Of a DNA stretch of 64,000 nucleotides, positions 44,646 to 52,598 are shown piece after piece. Made by a program: the position numbers and the translations under genes. How positions within the stretch are numbered: position 1 is the stretch's first letter; the number at the start of each line of letters is the position of its first letter. Under the pieces are notes generated by a model. It did no database searches. It saw only the letters and a list, made by a program, of their open reading frames with translations, and had not been told where the DNA came from. Source of the stretch: an uncultured bacterium (GTDB taxonomy: Bacteria > Cyanobacteriota > Vampirovibrionia > Gastranaerophilales > Gastranaerophilaceae); NCBI GenBank assembly GCA_902462155.1, contig CABQAQ010000002.1, forward strand, positions 62,001 to 126,000, given 5' to 3'.

Positions 44646-46142
44646 ATGGGATTTTTAAAAGAAAAATACACAAAAGAGTATTTCTTAAAAAGAGATGATA
44701 ATGGAAATAAATTACATTATGGAGCTACAGGCGCAGAAGAATATTTACTTGGAAATATTTGTAAAGATATAACTGATTCATTAGAACTTATAGAAGATTA
44801 TAGTGATAAAAATATTTTAGAAATAGGATATGGTAGAGGAGAGTCTATTAAGTATTTTGCCAATAAAGGAGCTAAATCTTATTATGGTATTGATTTTTCA
44901 GAAGCTGCATTTGAATTAGCTAATGAGAATATAATGAGAAATATTAAAAATGAAAATTTTAATATATATTGTGATGATGCTTTAGAAAATATAAAAACTA
45001 ATATAAAAAAGATACAAGATAGAAACATTAATTTAGTTGTAATGTTAGACTCTATAGAACATATACCTAAAAATGAGATGGTTGAAATATTTAAACTAAT
45101 AGATAAGTTAACAAAGAAAGGAGCATTATTTTTAGGTCATACTCCTTTTTACGAAATAGACGAAGATTATTGCAAGAATAAGGAATATATAAAACCGACT
45201 CCAAGTGATTTAATAGAAGAAACTAAAGGAATGCATTGCAATAAATATACAAAAACAAGATTTTATAAAGAGTTGAATTCTGTTAAATTCTTTTTATATA
45301 AATCCGATAGGCTTTTTATAAAGAAAGATAAAATGTATTGTATTTATATAAAATTAAAGCAATTTTTACAAAAAATTTTTTATGTAAAAAATATAAATAA
45401 TCATAAAGTTTTTAATATATTTGGAATAAAAATAAAAATAAAAAAGAAAAAAGAGATTAAGGATTCAAACAAGATCGATAATATAAGTATGTGTAAGTTT
45501 TCTAATAATAAGAAAATAAAAGGAGAAAATAATAAAGTATTTATTTTAAGTAAAAATGGAAAAGTAAAAGAACTAGATTATTTGATAAATAATTTAGATA
45601 TAGAAATTGAAGGTAATAATAATATAATAACAATTCCAGAAGATGTAAATTGGTTAGAATCAAAGATATCGATATATTCAAATAATAATGAAATAGATAT
45701 GAGATATTCTAATCATCTAGTCAAATTAGATATTTATATAAAACATGGAGATAATCAAAAAATATTTATAGATGAATATTTTTCTAGTGGTGGTTGTAAT
45801 ATTTATGGAATAGAAAAGGATTCTAAGTGTACAATAGGTAAAGACTGTATGTTTTCAACTGATGTAACTATTCTTTCCGGAGACGGCCACGTAATAAAAG
45901 ATATAAAAACAAATGAAGTAATTAATATTAATAACGGAATAAATATTGGTGATCATGTATGGGTAGGTAAATTTGCGAAGATAATAAAGAATGTAAATAT
46001 TCCAAATAATTCAGTGGTTGGAATAAATTCATTAGTAACCCAACAGTTTACAGAGCCAAATGTGATCATAAGTGGAATTCCGGCAAGAATTATAAAAAGT
46101 AATATTAAATGGGAAAGAGAATCAGTATCTTTATATAAATAA
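44646..46142 (+). CDS. SAM methyltransferase fused to left-handed beta-helix acyltransferase-like domain
   Basis: 498 residues. The methyltransferase (about 1-215) has I-L-E-I-G-Y-G-R-G-E-S-I (57-68), Y-G-I-D-F-S-E-A-A-F (about 80-89) and V-M-L-D-S-I-E-H-I-P (about 131-140). A linker (about 238-270) holds the recurrent basic segment F-N-I-F-G-I-K-I-K-I-K-K-K. The C-terminal 120 residues are a hexapeptide-repeat helix with I-G-K-D-C-M-F-S-T-D-V, I-G-D-H-V-W-V-G (about 436-443), V-V-G-I-N-S-L-V and I-S-G-I-P-A-R-I-I-K-S, as in O-acetyltransferases. The catalytic His expected in the loop is probably that in D-G-H-V (about 416-419). It may both methylate and acetylate a surface sugar. Confidence 0.87.
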   Translation: MGFLKEKYTKEYFLKRDDNGNKLHYGATGAEEYLLGNICKDITDSLELIEDYSDKNILEIGYGRGESIKYFANKGAKSYYGIDFSEAAFELANENIMRNIKNENFNIYCDDALENIKTNIKKIQDRNINLVVMLDSIEHIPKNEMVEIFKLIDKLTKKGALFLGHTPFYEIDEDYCKNKEYIKPTPSDLIEETKGMHCNKYTKTRFYKELNSVKFFLYKSDRLFIKKDKMYCIYIKLKQFLQKIFYVKNINNHKVFNIFGIKIKIKKKKEIKDSNKIDNISMCKFSNNKKIKGENNKVFILSKNGKVKELDYLINNLDIEIEGNNNIITIPEDVNWLESKISIYSNNNEIDMRYSNHLVKLDIYIKHGDNQKIFIDEYFSSGGCNIYGIEKDSKCTIGKDCMFSTDVTILSGDGHVIKDIKTNEVININNGINIGDHVWVGKFAKIIKNVNIPNNSVVGINSLVTQQFTEPNVIISGIPARIIKSNIKWERESVSLYK

Positions 46143-46156
46143 GAAAAGAGGATAAT

Positions 46157-47464
46157 ATTTTAAATATAGTTTTTATAACATTAACTCCTTTAGCAGGAGC
46201 ACCTATAAGAATAGCAAATGCGTTAAATCAATATACAGATTACAATGTAAGAGTAATAGATTTAAATCCTAATTGTTATGGGAAAAGAGTATATCCAGAA
46301 GATTTAGATTGGATAAACAGTAGAGAACAAAGTTTAGAAATAATTTCGAAAGCAGATATTCTTCAATTTTTTCATTTTTTTGATTTTGAAACAGATAATA
46401 ATCCATTTAAATTTAATTTTTTAGCAAATAGTAAAAGAGAAGCAAAATTTATAAGGATGTTTTCTTCGGATTTAAATTATATATCGCAAGGTAATCAAGT
46501 AGATGAATCAATAATTATGATTCCAAAAGAAAGGATTTTACAAGATAAATATCCAAAATTAGTAATACCCCATTGTGCTGAGAGGACTTTTTTAGATACA
46601 TTTATTGTACCAAATATTATTCCAATAAATGATGAAATATTAATTCCAAATAAAGTTGAAAACGAGATTAAGAAAGTATTTTATTCTGCATCATCACCTA
46701 ATTCAATGTGGATAACAAGATGGAATACCAAAGGTTTACCGGAGATTGATTATTGCTTTAATAAATTAAAGGAGAAGGCAAATTTTGAATTTCAAACAAT
46801 TCAAAATTTGCCTTATGTTGACTGTCAAAAAATCAAACAAAATAGTGATATAGTTATAGGCGATATTACATCCGGAAGTTACCATCTTACAGATTTGGAA
46901 TCACTTTCACAAGGTAAGCCAACATTTACCTATCTTGATTCCAGATCTCAATTAACCTTAACGAATCTTTTAGGTTGTAGTGATCTACCATTTATCAATA
47001 CAAGATTAGAAGAAATAGATTTACCATTTTTAGAATTGCTAAATGATGTAAGTTTACAAAATGAGATTGGTCAATTTTCAAGATTTTGGATAGAAAAATA
47101 TTATAATGAAAGGAATCTTGTAAAATTTTATGAAGAAGCGTATGAAAAAGTTTTAAATGGTGAAAATTTACATAGGCAAAGCTATTTAGAGTTTAAAGAA
47201 GCAAAAATATTTTTATATAATAAGTTATATGATCTACAATGGCAATCAAGAAAAAATAGTTATTTTAAAGATGCTCAAAACCCGAACTTTTTACCTGTTG
47301 TGGGTACTAAAAATATTAGTGAAGAAAATGAAAAGAAAACAATCAAAACAAAATATAGTTTAAAATATTATAAATATAAAATATTATCTAAAATTACATT
47401 TGGAAAGATTAAAAGAAAATATAGAGAAAAGTATAAAAATTTAAACGAAAGTAAATTAAATTAA
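46157..47464 (+). CDS. Putative GT4-like glycosyltransferase with non-canonical start
   Basis: The first standard start, ATG 46457, has no ribosome site and would remove the N-terminal Rossmann half. The frame is open back to 46145, and reads N-I-V-F-I-T-L-T-P-L-A-G-A-P-I-R-I-A-N-A, then I-D-L-N-P-N, D-I-L-Q-F-F-H, a typical GT-B beginning. GAGGA (46148-46152) precedes ATT (46157) and TTA (46160), so ATT, or TTA derived from TTG, must act as start, or the gene is impaired. Downstream, A-S-S-P (about 178-181), D-I-V-I-G-D (about 232-237), E-S-L-S-Q-G-K-P (about 250-257) fit a nucleotide-sugar site. The C-terminal K-I-L-S-K-I-T-F-G-K-I-K-R-K is another basic tail. About 435 residues. Confidence 0.7.
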   Translation: MLNIVFITLTPLAGAPIRIANALNQYTDYNVRVIDLNPNCYGKRVYPEDLDWINSREQSLEIISKADILQFFHFFDFETDNNPFKFNFLANSKREAKFIRMFSSDLNYISQGNQVDESIIMIPKERILQDKYPKLVIPHCAERTFLDTFIVPNIIPINDEILIPNKVENEIKKVFYSASSPNSMWITRWNTKGLPEIDYCFNKLKEKANFEFQTIQNLPYVDCQKIKQNSDIVIGDITSGSYHLTDLESLSQGKPTFTYLDSRSQLTLTNLLGCSDLPFINTRLEEIDLPFLELLNDVSLQNEIGQFSRFWIEKYYNERNLVKFYEEAYEKVLNGENLHRQSYLEFKEAKIFLYNKLYDLQWQSRKNSYFKDAQNPNFLPVVGTKNISEENEKKTIKTKYSLKYYKYKILSKITFGKIKRKYREKYKNLNESKLN

Positions 47465-48310
47465 ATGTATAATAAGCTATGTTATTTAGACAGATTAAAA
47501 TATAATTATTATTTATATAAATATAATAAAAATGGCAAATATAAAAACATAAAGAAATTAATAACAATATTATCAAAGGTTGATAATTCTGAGAATCAAA
47601 ATAAAACAGAGTATGATATTTTTATTCCAATAGGTAGAGGTTGTCATACTGCCATGATGTTAAATAACATTGATTTAAGAAAAAAATCATTTCCTTTTGA
47701 TTGGATATCATCAAGTATACGATCAGTTGATGTTATGTCATTAGAGATTGATTATATAATTAATGATTTTAATAATTTTCTAAATTACGAAGATTTAGAT
47801 TTTAAAGATGAAAATAGCGATAAAAAATATTATTTTGTGTATGATAAAAGGTCGTCATTATTTTTTGGCCATGACTTTCTTAAATCAAAACCAATAAAAG
47901 AAGCATATGAAGAAGTTTATCAAAAATATAAAAGAAGTATAAATAGACTATATGATTATATAAATAAATTAGACAATATATGTTTTGTTTATATGCAGAA
48001 CACTTGGGATCAATTTTATTTTTCGGAAATAATGATTGAAGATAAGATAGTTGAACTTAATTTATATAAATTAAGAAAGAGATTTCCTAATAAAAAAATA
48101 GATATTATAATATTTCAACATGCAAATAAACGATTATTAGAATATTCTTTTGATAAAATTAATGAATCTAGTTACATATATTTTTCAAATCATAAATACA
48201 CAAAAGATAGTTATAAATTAGGAACAATTTTAAGCATAGAAAAAATATTTAACGATAGATATAAATTATCTGATAAATTTTTAGGACTTGAAGAAAAGGT
48301 AGCTTTATAG
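47465..48310 (+). CDS. DUF1796 papain-like cysteine-peptidase-fold protein
   Basis: 281 residues. The motif P-I-G-R-G-C-H-T-A-M-M-L (about 57-68) has the candidate catalytic Cys, and K-S-F-P-F-D-W-I-S-S (about 74-83) is the family hallmark. H-D-F (about 140-142) and F-V-Y-M-Q-N-T (about 177-183) follow. DUF1796 proteins are common in surface-polysaccharide clusters; they are predicted peptidase-fold enzymes without an established reaction that I can name. It starts right after the previous stop. Its TAG stop is followed in the same frame by the pyruvyl-transferase-like sequence, with no usable start codon for 42 codons, so the two may once have been one gene. Confidence 0.8.
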   Translation: MYNKLCYLDRLKYNYYLYKYNKNGKYKNIKKLITILSKVDNSENQNKTEYDIFIPIGRGCHTAMMLNNIDLRKKSFPFDWISSSIRSVDVMSLEIDYIINDFNNFLNYEDLDFKDENSDKKYYFVYDKRSSLFFGHDFLKSKPIKEAYEEVYQKYKRSINRLYDYINKLDNICFVYMQNTWDQFYFSEIMIEDKIVELNLYKLRKRFPNKKIDIIIFQHANKRLLEYSFDKINESSYIYFSNHKYTKDSYKLGTILSIEKIFNDRYKLSDKFLGLEEKVAL

Positions 48311-49519
48311 ACGAATACAGAGGGAACAACATTTACTTTTGGGAATTTTTTTGAAGATATCAAACATGATATAAATTTATTATCGCAAAAAGATATTCAG
48401 TTACGAGTTAACAATGCAGGAAACGAAGTTATTAGTGTGTATACATTAAAACCTTTAGATATAAGATTTATAAAGAAGTATCCAGAATATGAAGAGTCAA
48501 ACGAGGATGATAATTTTTTATATGTTACAGCCAATTTAATAAGAAATTCTTGTAAAGATGTATGTGCAAGATATTTGGATAGATTTAAGAAATTAAAATC
48601 TAGAATTACTGTGGTTAGTTTAGGTGCACAAGCAACATTAGAATAAATGAAGAATCCTAAAGAGTTTGCTTCTAATTTGCTACCTGAAATAAAAGAATTA
48701 TTAAAGTTAATGTCCTCTCGATCAATATCTATTGGAGTGAGAGGAGAATTTACATATGATGTACTCAGAGCAGTTGGTATAAAAAATGTAGATCTTGTAG
48801 GTTGTTCATCGTGGTTTGTAAATGGTTATAATCAACCGGAAATAATAAAAAAAGAGTGGAGAAAAAGTTTGAAGCCAGTAGTGTATACTTGTTGGGAAAA
48901 TTATACCCCTTGGAATATGTACTGGAATAATGCACTTTTGAGAAATGCGTTAAAATTAAATGATCCCAAATTTGTAATACAATCTGAATTTAATTTGCTT
49001 CCATATTATTTAGTAAATAAAAAATTAAAAGATTTTATAAAATATTATACGTTTAGAGATTTGATAAATTCGATAAATAGTATTAAAAATATATATGGAC
49101 TTAAGTATTCAGAAATATTATTTAATAAAAAAGTAAGAGATTTATTTGAAATATTTCTAGATATAGACAAATGGGGTGAATTTATGAAGACTCGAGATTT
49201 TGCATATGGAATGAGAATTCATGGTTCAGTTGTAGCAATAAAGCAAGGTATTCCGGCAATTACTGTTGTACCTGATAGTAGGATTTTAGAGATATCTAAA
49301 CTTTTTAAAATACCTTATATCAGAGTAGATCAAATTGATAGTAAAAATTTTAATATTCAAAAAACTTATGAAGAGGCTGATTTTTCAGAAATGAATAAAA
49401 TTTACCCTCAATTATTAGAAAATTATATTACATTTTTAAACAAAAACGGTATAAAACATAAATTCGTAAAACAAGAAAATAATAAAGAAGAATTAATAAA
49501 AAATAATATTAAAAAATGA
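48311..49519 (+). pseudogene. Polysaccharide pyruvyl transferase-like gene, interrupted by in-frame TAA
   Basis: One frame encodes N-N-A-G-N-E-V-I-S-V-Y-T-L-K-P (start region), T-V-V-S-L-G-A-Q-A-T-L-E, stop TAA at 48644-48646, then at once M-K-N-P-K-E-F-A, R-S-I-S-I-G-V-R-G-E-F-T-Y-D-V-L, V-D-L-V-G-C-S-S-W-F and near the end A-Y-G-M-R-I-H-G-S-V-V-A-I-K-Q-G-I-P-A. These are conserved segments of pyruvyl transferases, and S-L-G-A-Q-A normally lies in the same chain as S-I-G-V-R-G-E. The 5' end lacks an ATG, GTG or TTG before GTG 48437. It is most likely a pseudogene. Translation of the 290-residue second part from ATG 48647 cannot be excluded. Confidence 0.75.
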
Positions 49520-49525
49520 TACAAT
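49517..49525 (+). promoter_or_regulatory. Extended -10 promoter (TGATACAAT) for rpmE
   Basis: TG-A-TACAAT overlaps the last stop codon of the glycan cluster (TGA 49517-49519) and lies 77 bp before rpmE. It would let rpmE be transcribed apart from the glycan genes. Confidence 0.4.
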
Positions 49526-49602
49526 AGAAGTAAGAAAACTTGATTTTTTTTCTTTATAAGATATGATAAATTGTGATTGTAATAAAATTTGGAAGGTGTA
49601 AA

Positions 49603-49809
49603 ATGAAAACTGGTATTCATCCTGATTATAAGAAAGTAAAAATAAAATGTATATGTGGAAACGAAATTGAAACTGGATCAATAAAAGAAGATATTACAGT
49701 TGAAATTTGTAATAAATGCCATCCTTTCTATACTGGTAATCAAAAAATATTAGATAGTGAAGGTAGAGTTGAAAGATTTAAGAAAAGATATCAATCTCAA
49801 AAAAAATAA
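49603..49809 (+). CDS. rpmE: 50S ribosomal protein L31, zinc-binding type
   Basis: 68 residues from ATG 49603, directly after GGAAGGTG; a longer frame from 49573 is not supported. M-K-T-G-I-H-P-D-Y-K is the typical start. The zinc ligands C-I-C (16, 18) and C-N-K-C-H-P-F-Y-T-G (37 and 40) are present, so it is the C+ (zinc) form. The tail E-R-F-K-K-R-Y ends as in bacterial L31. It is followed by a clear hairpin terminator. Confidence 0.97.
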   Translation: MKTGIHPDYKKVKIKCICGNEIETGSIKEDITVEICNKCHPFYTGNQKILDSEGRVERFKKRYQSQKK

Positions 49810-49844
49810 TAATATTTTTTTATTAATACTTTCAGTTATTATTT

Positions 49845-49876
49845 AAAAAGTGGTAATTATTAGTTTATCACTTTTT
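49845..49876 (+). terminator. Rho-independent terminator after rpmE
   Basis: AAAAAGTGGTAA / TTATCACTTTTT, 12 bp arms with a single G-U pair and an 8 nt loop, ending in a T-run. It lies 35 bp after the rpmE stop. The A-run on the other side means that it could also work in reverse. Confidence 0.8.
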
Positions 49877-49943
49877 ATTATTTAAAAAAATGAATATTTT
49901 GTTATATAAAGAAGAATTAGATTAAGTAAAGGTAAGTCAATCT

Positions 49944-50978
49944 ATGAAAAATACTTTGGATCATATTATGGAAGAAGCTCTTGAAGATATAGAAAAAATA
50001 GAAAATTTACAAGAGTTAGATAAAATAAAAGTAAAGTATTTAAGTAGAAATTCTCAGTTGACTAATATAAAGAAAAACTTAAAAAATTTATCAAATGATG
50101 AAAAGAAAATAATTGGACCTTTAGCAAATAAAATATCTATAGATATAGAGTCAAAGCTGAAAGTAAAACAAGAATATTTGTACACAGAAGAAATTAATGA
50201 AAAATTAAGAAAAGAAAAGATAGATATATCTTTGCCTGGAAGTGGATTTCAATATGGAAAAATTCATCCGTTAAATCAAACTATTAATGAAATAGTAGAA
50301 ATATTTGAAAAAATGGGGTTTAGTAAAGTAAAAAGCAAAAATTCTCCCGAAGTAGAAACAGAGTTTTTCAACTTTGATATGCTTAACTTTCCAAAAGATC
50401 ATCCGGCTAAAGATATGCAAGATACCTTCTATACTGATGTTGCCGAAAATGTAATATTAAGAAGTCAAACATCAAATTCACAAATACGAGAAATGTTGAA
50501 TCAACATCCACCAATAAGAGTTATTTCTCCAGGTAGAGTTTATCGTTGCGAGGCAGTAAGCGCTCGTAAAAATAATCTATTCCATCAAGTTGAAGGTTTA
50601 ATGATTGATAAAGATGTTACTTTTGGAGATCTAAAAGGTATTTTAAATGAGTTTATAAGAATATATTTTGGAAAAGCACGTGCAACTAGATTTAGAAACA
50701 GTTTTTTCCCTTTTACAGAACCTTCCGCAGAGGTAGATGTAGAATGTATAATATGCAAAGGAAAAGGATGTAAAACTTGTTCAGGTACCGGATGGTTGGA
50801 AGTCCTTGGAGCTGGCATGGTTGATCCAAATGTCCTTAAAAATGTAAATATTGATCCGGAAATATATTCTGGATTCGCTTTTGGTATGGGTGTAGAAAGA
50901 TTAGCTATGTTAAAACTAGCTATTGATGATATCCGTTTATTTTTTAATAATGATATAAAATTTTTAAATCAATTTTAA
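49944..50978 (+). CDS. pheS: Phenylalanyl-tRNA synthetase alpha subunit
   Basis: 344 residues, full length. The N-terminal coiled coil (1-90) binds tRNA. The class II core has H-P-L-N-Q (about 109-113), F-F-N-F-D-M-L-N-F-P-K-D-H-P-A (about 145-159), L-R-S-Q-T-S (about 175-180), G-R-V-Y-R-C-E-A (about 198-205) and motif 3 G-F-A-F-G-M-G-V-E-R-L (about 311-321). The Cys-rich loop C-I-I-C-K-G-K-G-C-K-T-C (about 271-282) is the usual PheS feature. pheT does not follow; instead tRNA-Arg is 49 bp downstream, so the two subunits are encoded apart. Confidence 0.97.
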   Translation: MKNTLDHIMEEALEDIEKIENLQELDKIKVKYLSRNSQLTNIKKNLKNLSNDEKKIIGPLANKISIDIESKLKVKQEYLYTEEINEKLRKEKIDISLPGSGFQYGKIHPLNQTINEIVEIFEKMGFSKVKSKNSPEVETEFFNFDMLNFPKDHPAKDMQDTFYTDVAENVILRSQTSNSQIREMLNQHPPIRVISPGRVYRCEAVSARKNNLFHQVEGLMIDKDVTFGDLKGILNEFIRIYFGKARATRFRNSFFPFTEPSAEVDVECIICKGKGCKTCSGTGWLEVLGAGMVDPNVLKNVNIDPEIYSGFAFGMGVERLAMLKLAIDDIRLFFNNDIKFLNQF

Positions 50979-51027
50979 TTAATAAAAATACTTGCAAGAA
51001 TTTATTTATATGGTTAAATAATTATAT

Positions 51028-51101
51028 GCCTCGGTAGCTCAGTTGGATAGAGCAACCGCCTTCTAAGCGGTAGGTCAAGCGTTCGAATCGCTTCCGGGGT
51101 A
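51028..51101 (+). tRNA. tRNA-Arg(TCT)
   Basis: GCCTCGG / CCGGGGT acceptor stem (with two G-U pairs), D arm with AGCTCAGTTGGATAGAGC, anticodon loop CTTCTAA in a CCGC / GCGG stem giving anticodon TCT, and T arm with GTTCGAATC. CCA is not encoded; a T-run follows the discriminator base. It marks the left edge of the 51-56 kb accessory island. Confidence 0.95.
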
Positions 51102-51189
51102 TTTTTTAAGACTGTACTTATATTTCAGGCTTCTTTATTTTCAATATTTATTTCTAAAAATATATTATTTTTATTCAAAGCTTATATGC

Positions 51190-51219
51190 TTGACAAATAT
51201 TAAAGTGCAATGGTAAACT
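51190..51219 (+). promoter_or_regulatory. Promoter of first exported paralogue
   Basis: Perfect -35 TTGACA (51190-51195), 18 bp spacer, extended -10 TGG-TAAACT (51211-51219). Almost the same sequence recurs at 54052-54081, and a variant at 51901-51930. Confidence 0.75.
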
Positions 51220-51279
51220 TTGTTTAAGTTACAAATTTTTTGTATTAGTTTTAATCTTTCAAAAGAGTATTATTTCTAT

Positions 51280-51873
51280 ATGTGTATATTATTTCTTAAA
51301 AATTTTAAAAGTTTATTAACAAGTATTGCTGTTTTATTTATACTTATGACTTCATTAACTCCTTGTTTTGGAGAAGAATATTATTCCCAAAAAGTATATG
51401 AAAACTATTGTAAAGATCTTTTAGATCAAATAGTCGAATCTTACACGCCTGAAAAGTGGTACTGTACAAAACCTGAGCCCCAGGCTGATTGTGTTGCGTT
51501 TGCTACATTTAAGATACTTAAAGACGGCTCTATAACTGATCGATCTGTTGATTATGAAGAGGTTTCACCTTCATTTTCGAATCGGCTTAGTTATAAAAAA
51601 AGCAACGCGATTGCTTATTCTCATTCACAATACATAAAATATAAGCTTTTAGACAATATTAAAGCAAACCCTTTCCCTGAAAATTTTGCTGATTGTATTG
51701 AGGTTTACTTGGTATTTTCCTGTCGCAAGGAGAAGTCTGAGAATCAAATATTTCACAATAACATAAAAATTACTTGTGACCTTAAACCGAAAAAGGTTAA
51801 CAATAAAATCTACTTGAATATATATATTGAGAGAAACAACGATACACCATTATATCTAAAGTATCCTAGATAG
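51280..51873 (+). CDS. Exported protein, TonB C-terminal-like fold (paralogue 1)
   Basis: 197 residues from ATG 51280; a longer frame from 51220 would begin inside the promoter. The signal peptide (1-31, L-T-S-I-A-V-L-F-I-L-M-T-S-L-T-P-C-F-G) is nearly identical in the paralogues at 51990 and 54142. The mature part has Y-T-P-E-K-W, F-K-I-L-K-D-G-S-I-T-D and K-L-L-D-N-I-K-A-N-P-F-P-E-N-F then V-Y-L-V-F. This order, a strand ending in D-G-S-I, a helix, then P-F-P and a closing strand, resembles a TonB C-terminal domain; the match is by eye. This copy has extra Cys residues. The Cys of P-C-F-G could make it a lipoprotein, but the context is not a clean lipobox. Confidence 0.65.
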   Translation: MCILFLKNFKSLLTSIAVLFILMTSLTPCFGEEYYSQKVYENYCKDLLDQIVESYTPEKWYCTKPEPQADCVAFATFKILKDGSITDRSVDYEEVSPSFSNRLSYKKSNAIAYSHSQYIKYKLLDNIKANPFPENFADCIEVYLVFSCRKEKSENQIFHNNIKITCDLKPKKVNNKIYLNIYIERNNDTPLYLKYPR

Positions 51874-51900
51874 AAAATCGTGCTTTAAAAGTTTGTATGA

Positions 51901-51930
51901 TTGACAATATCAAGGTTTAAATGATAAAAT
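51901..51930 (+). promoter_or_regulatory. Promoter of second exported paralogue
   Basis: TTGACA (51901-51906), 18 bp, TAAAAT (51925-51930). Hexamers and spacing as in the first promoter, while the spacer has drifted. Confidence 0.75.
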
Positions 51931-51989
51931 AGTTTAAGTTATAAGTTTACTGTATTAGTTTTTATCTTTCAAAAGAGTATTATTTCTAT

Positions 51990-52532
51990 ATGTGTATGTT
52001 CCTTAAAAATTTTAAAAATTTATTAACAAGTATTGCTGTTTTATTTATACTTATGATTTCATTAACTCCTTGTTTTGGAGAAGAATATTATAATGCAAAA
52101 GAACAATATACTAAAGATATTTTAACACAATTAGCCGAACTTTACACTCCCGAAAAATATTTCCCTCAAAAAGAGATGGATTTGCGTGTACGTGTTACCT
52201 TTCTCGTGCTTCCAGATGGTTCTATAACCGATATTTCTACTTATTATGATTATGAAGACCTTTCACATTCATTATTGAATCCAATTCATAATATTAGACT
52301 CAAAAAGCTTTTAATTAAACACGAGCAATACGTACTAGATATTTTTTCAAACTTTAAAGCAAAACCATTTCCTGAAAAATTGGAAAATTGGCCGTATTTG
52401 GAATTACAATTTACATTTACGTATTTGAATAAAAGGTTTAGAAAGCCTGTTTTTCAAACTTATCTGGATGTTCACTATTATTATATCAAGATTAACAGAA
52501 CTAATTATTTTAATAGATTAACTTCCTTTTAG
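51990..52532 (+). CDS. Exported protein, TonB C-terminal-like fold (paralogue 2)
   Basis: 180 residues. The signal peptide is a near copy of paralogue 1. The mature part has L-A-E-L-Y-T-P-E-K-Y-F-P-Q-K-E-M-D-L, V-T-F-L-V-L-P-D-G-S-I-T-D and F-K-A-K-P-F-P-E-K-L then L-Q-F-T-F, closest to paralogue 3 (54142-54804). It is shorter at the C-terminus than the others. It has its own promoter and a leader with CTTTCAAAAGAG. Its role is unknown; being secreted and duplicated next to a lipase-like gene suggests a surface or periplasmic function under diversification. Confidence 0.65.
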   Translation: MCMFLKNFKNLLTSIAVLFILMISLTPCFGEEYYNAKEQYTKDILTQLAELYTPEKYFPQKEMDLRVRVTFLVLPDGSITDISTYYDYEDLSHSLLNPIHNIRLKKLLIKHEQYVLDIFSNFKAKPFPEKLENWPYLELQFTFTYLNKRFRKPVFQTYLDVHYYYIKINRTNYFNRLTSF

Positions 52533-52598
52533 ATAAAACATCAATATAGTCTTGATAACTGTATAAGTTTACATCATACATTTGAAAGGATTATTTTT

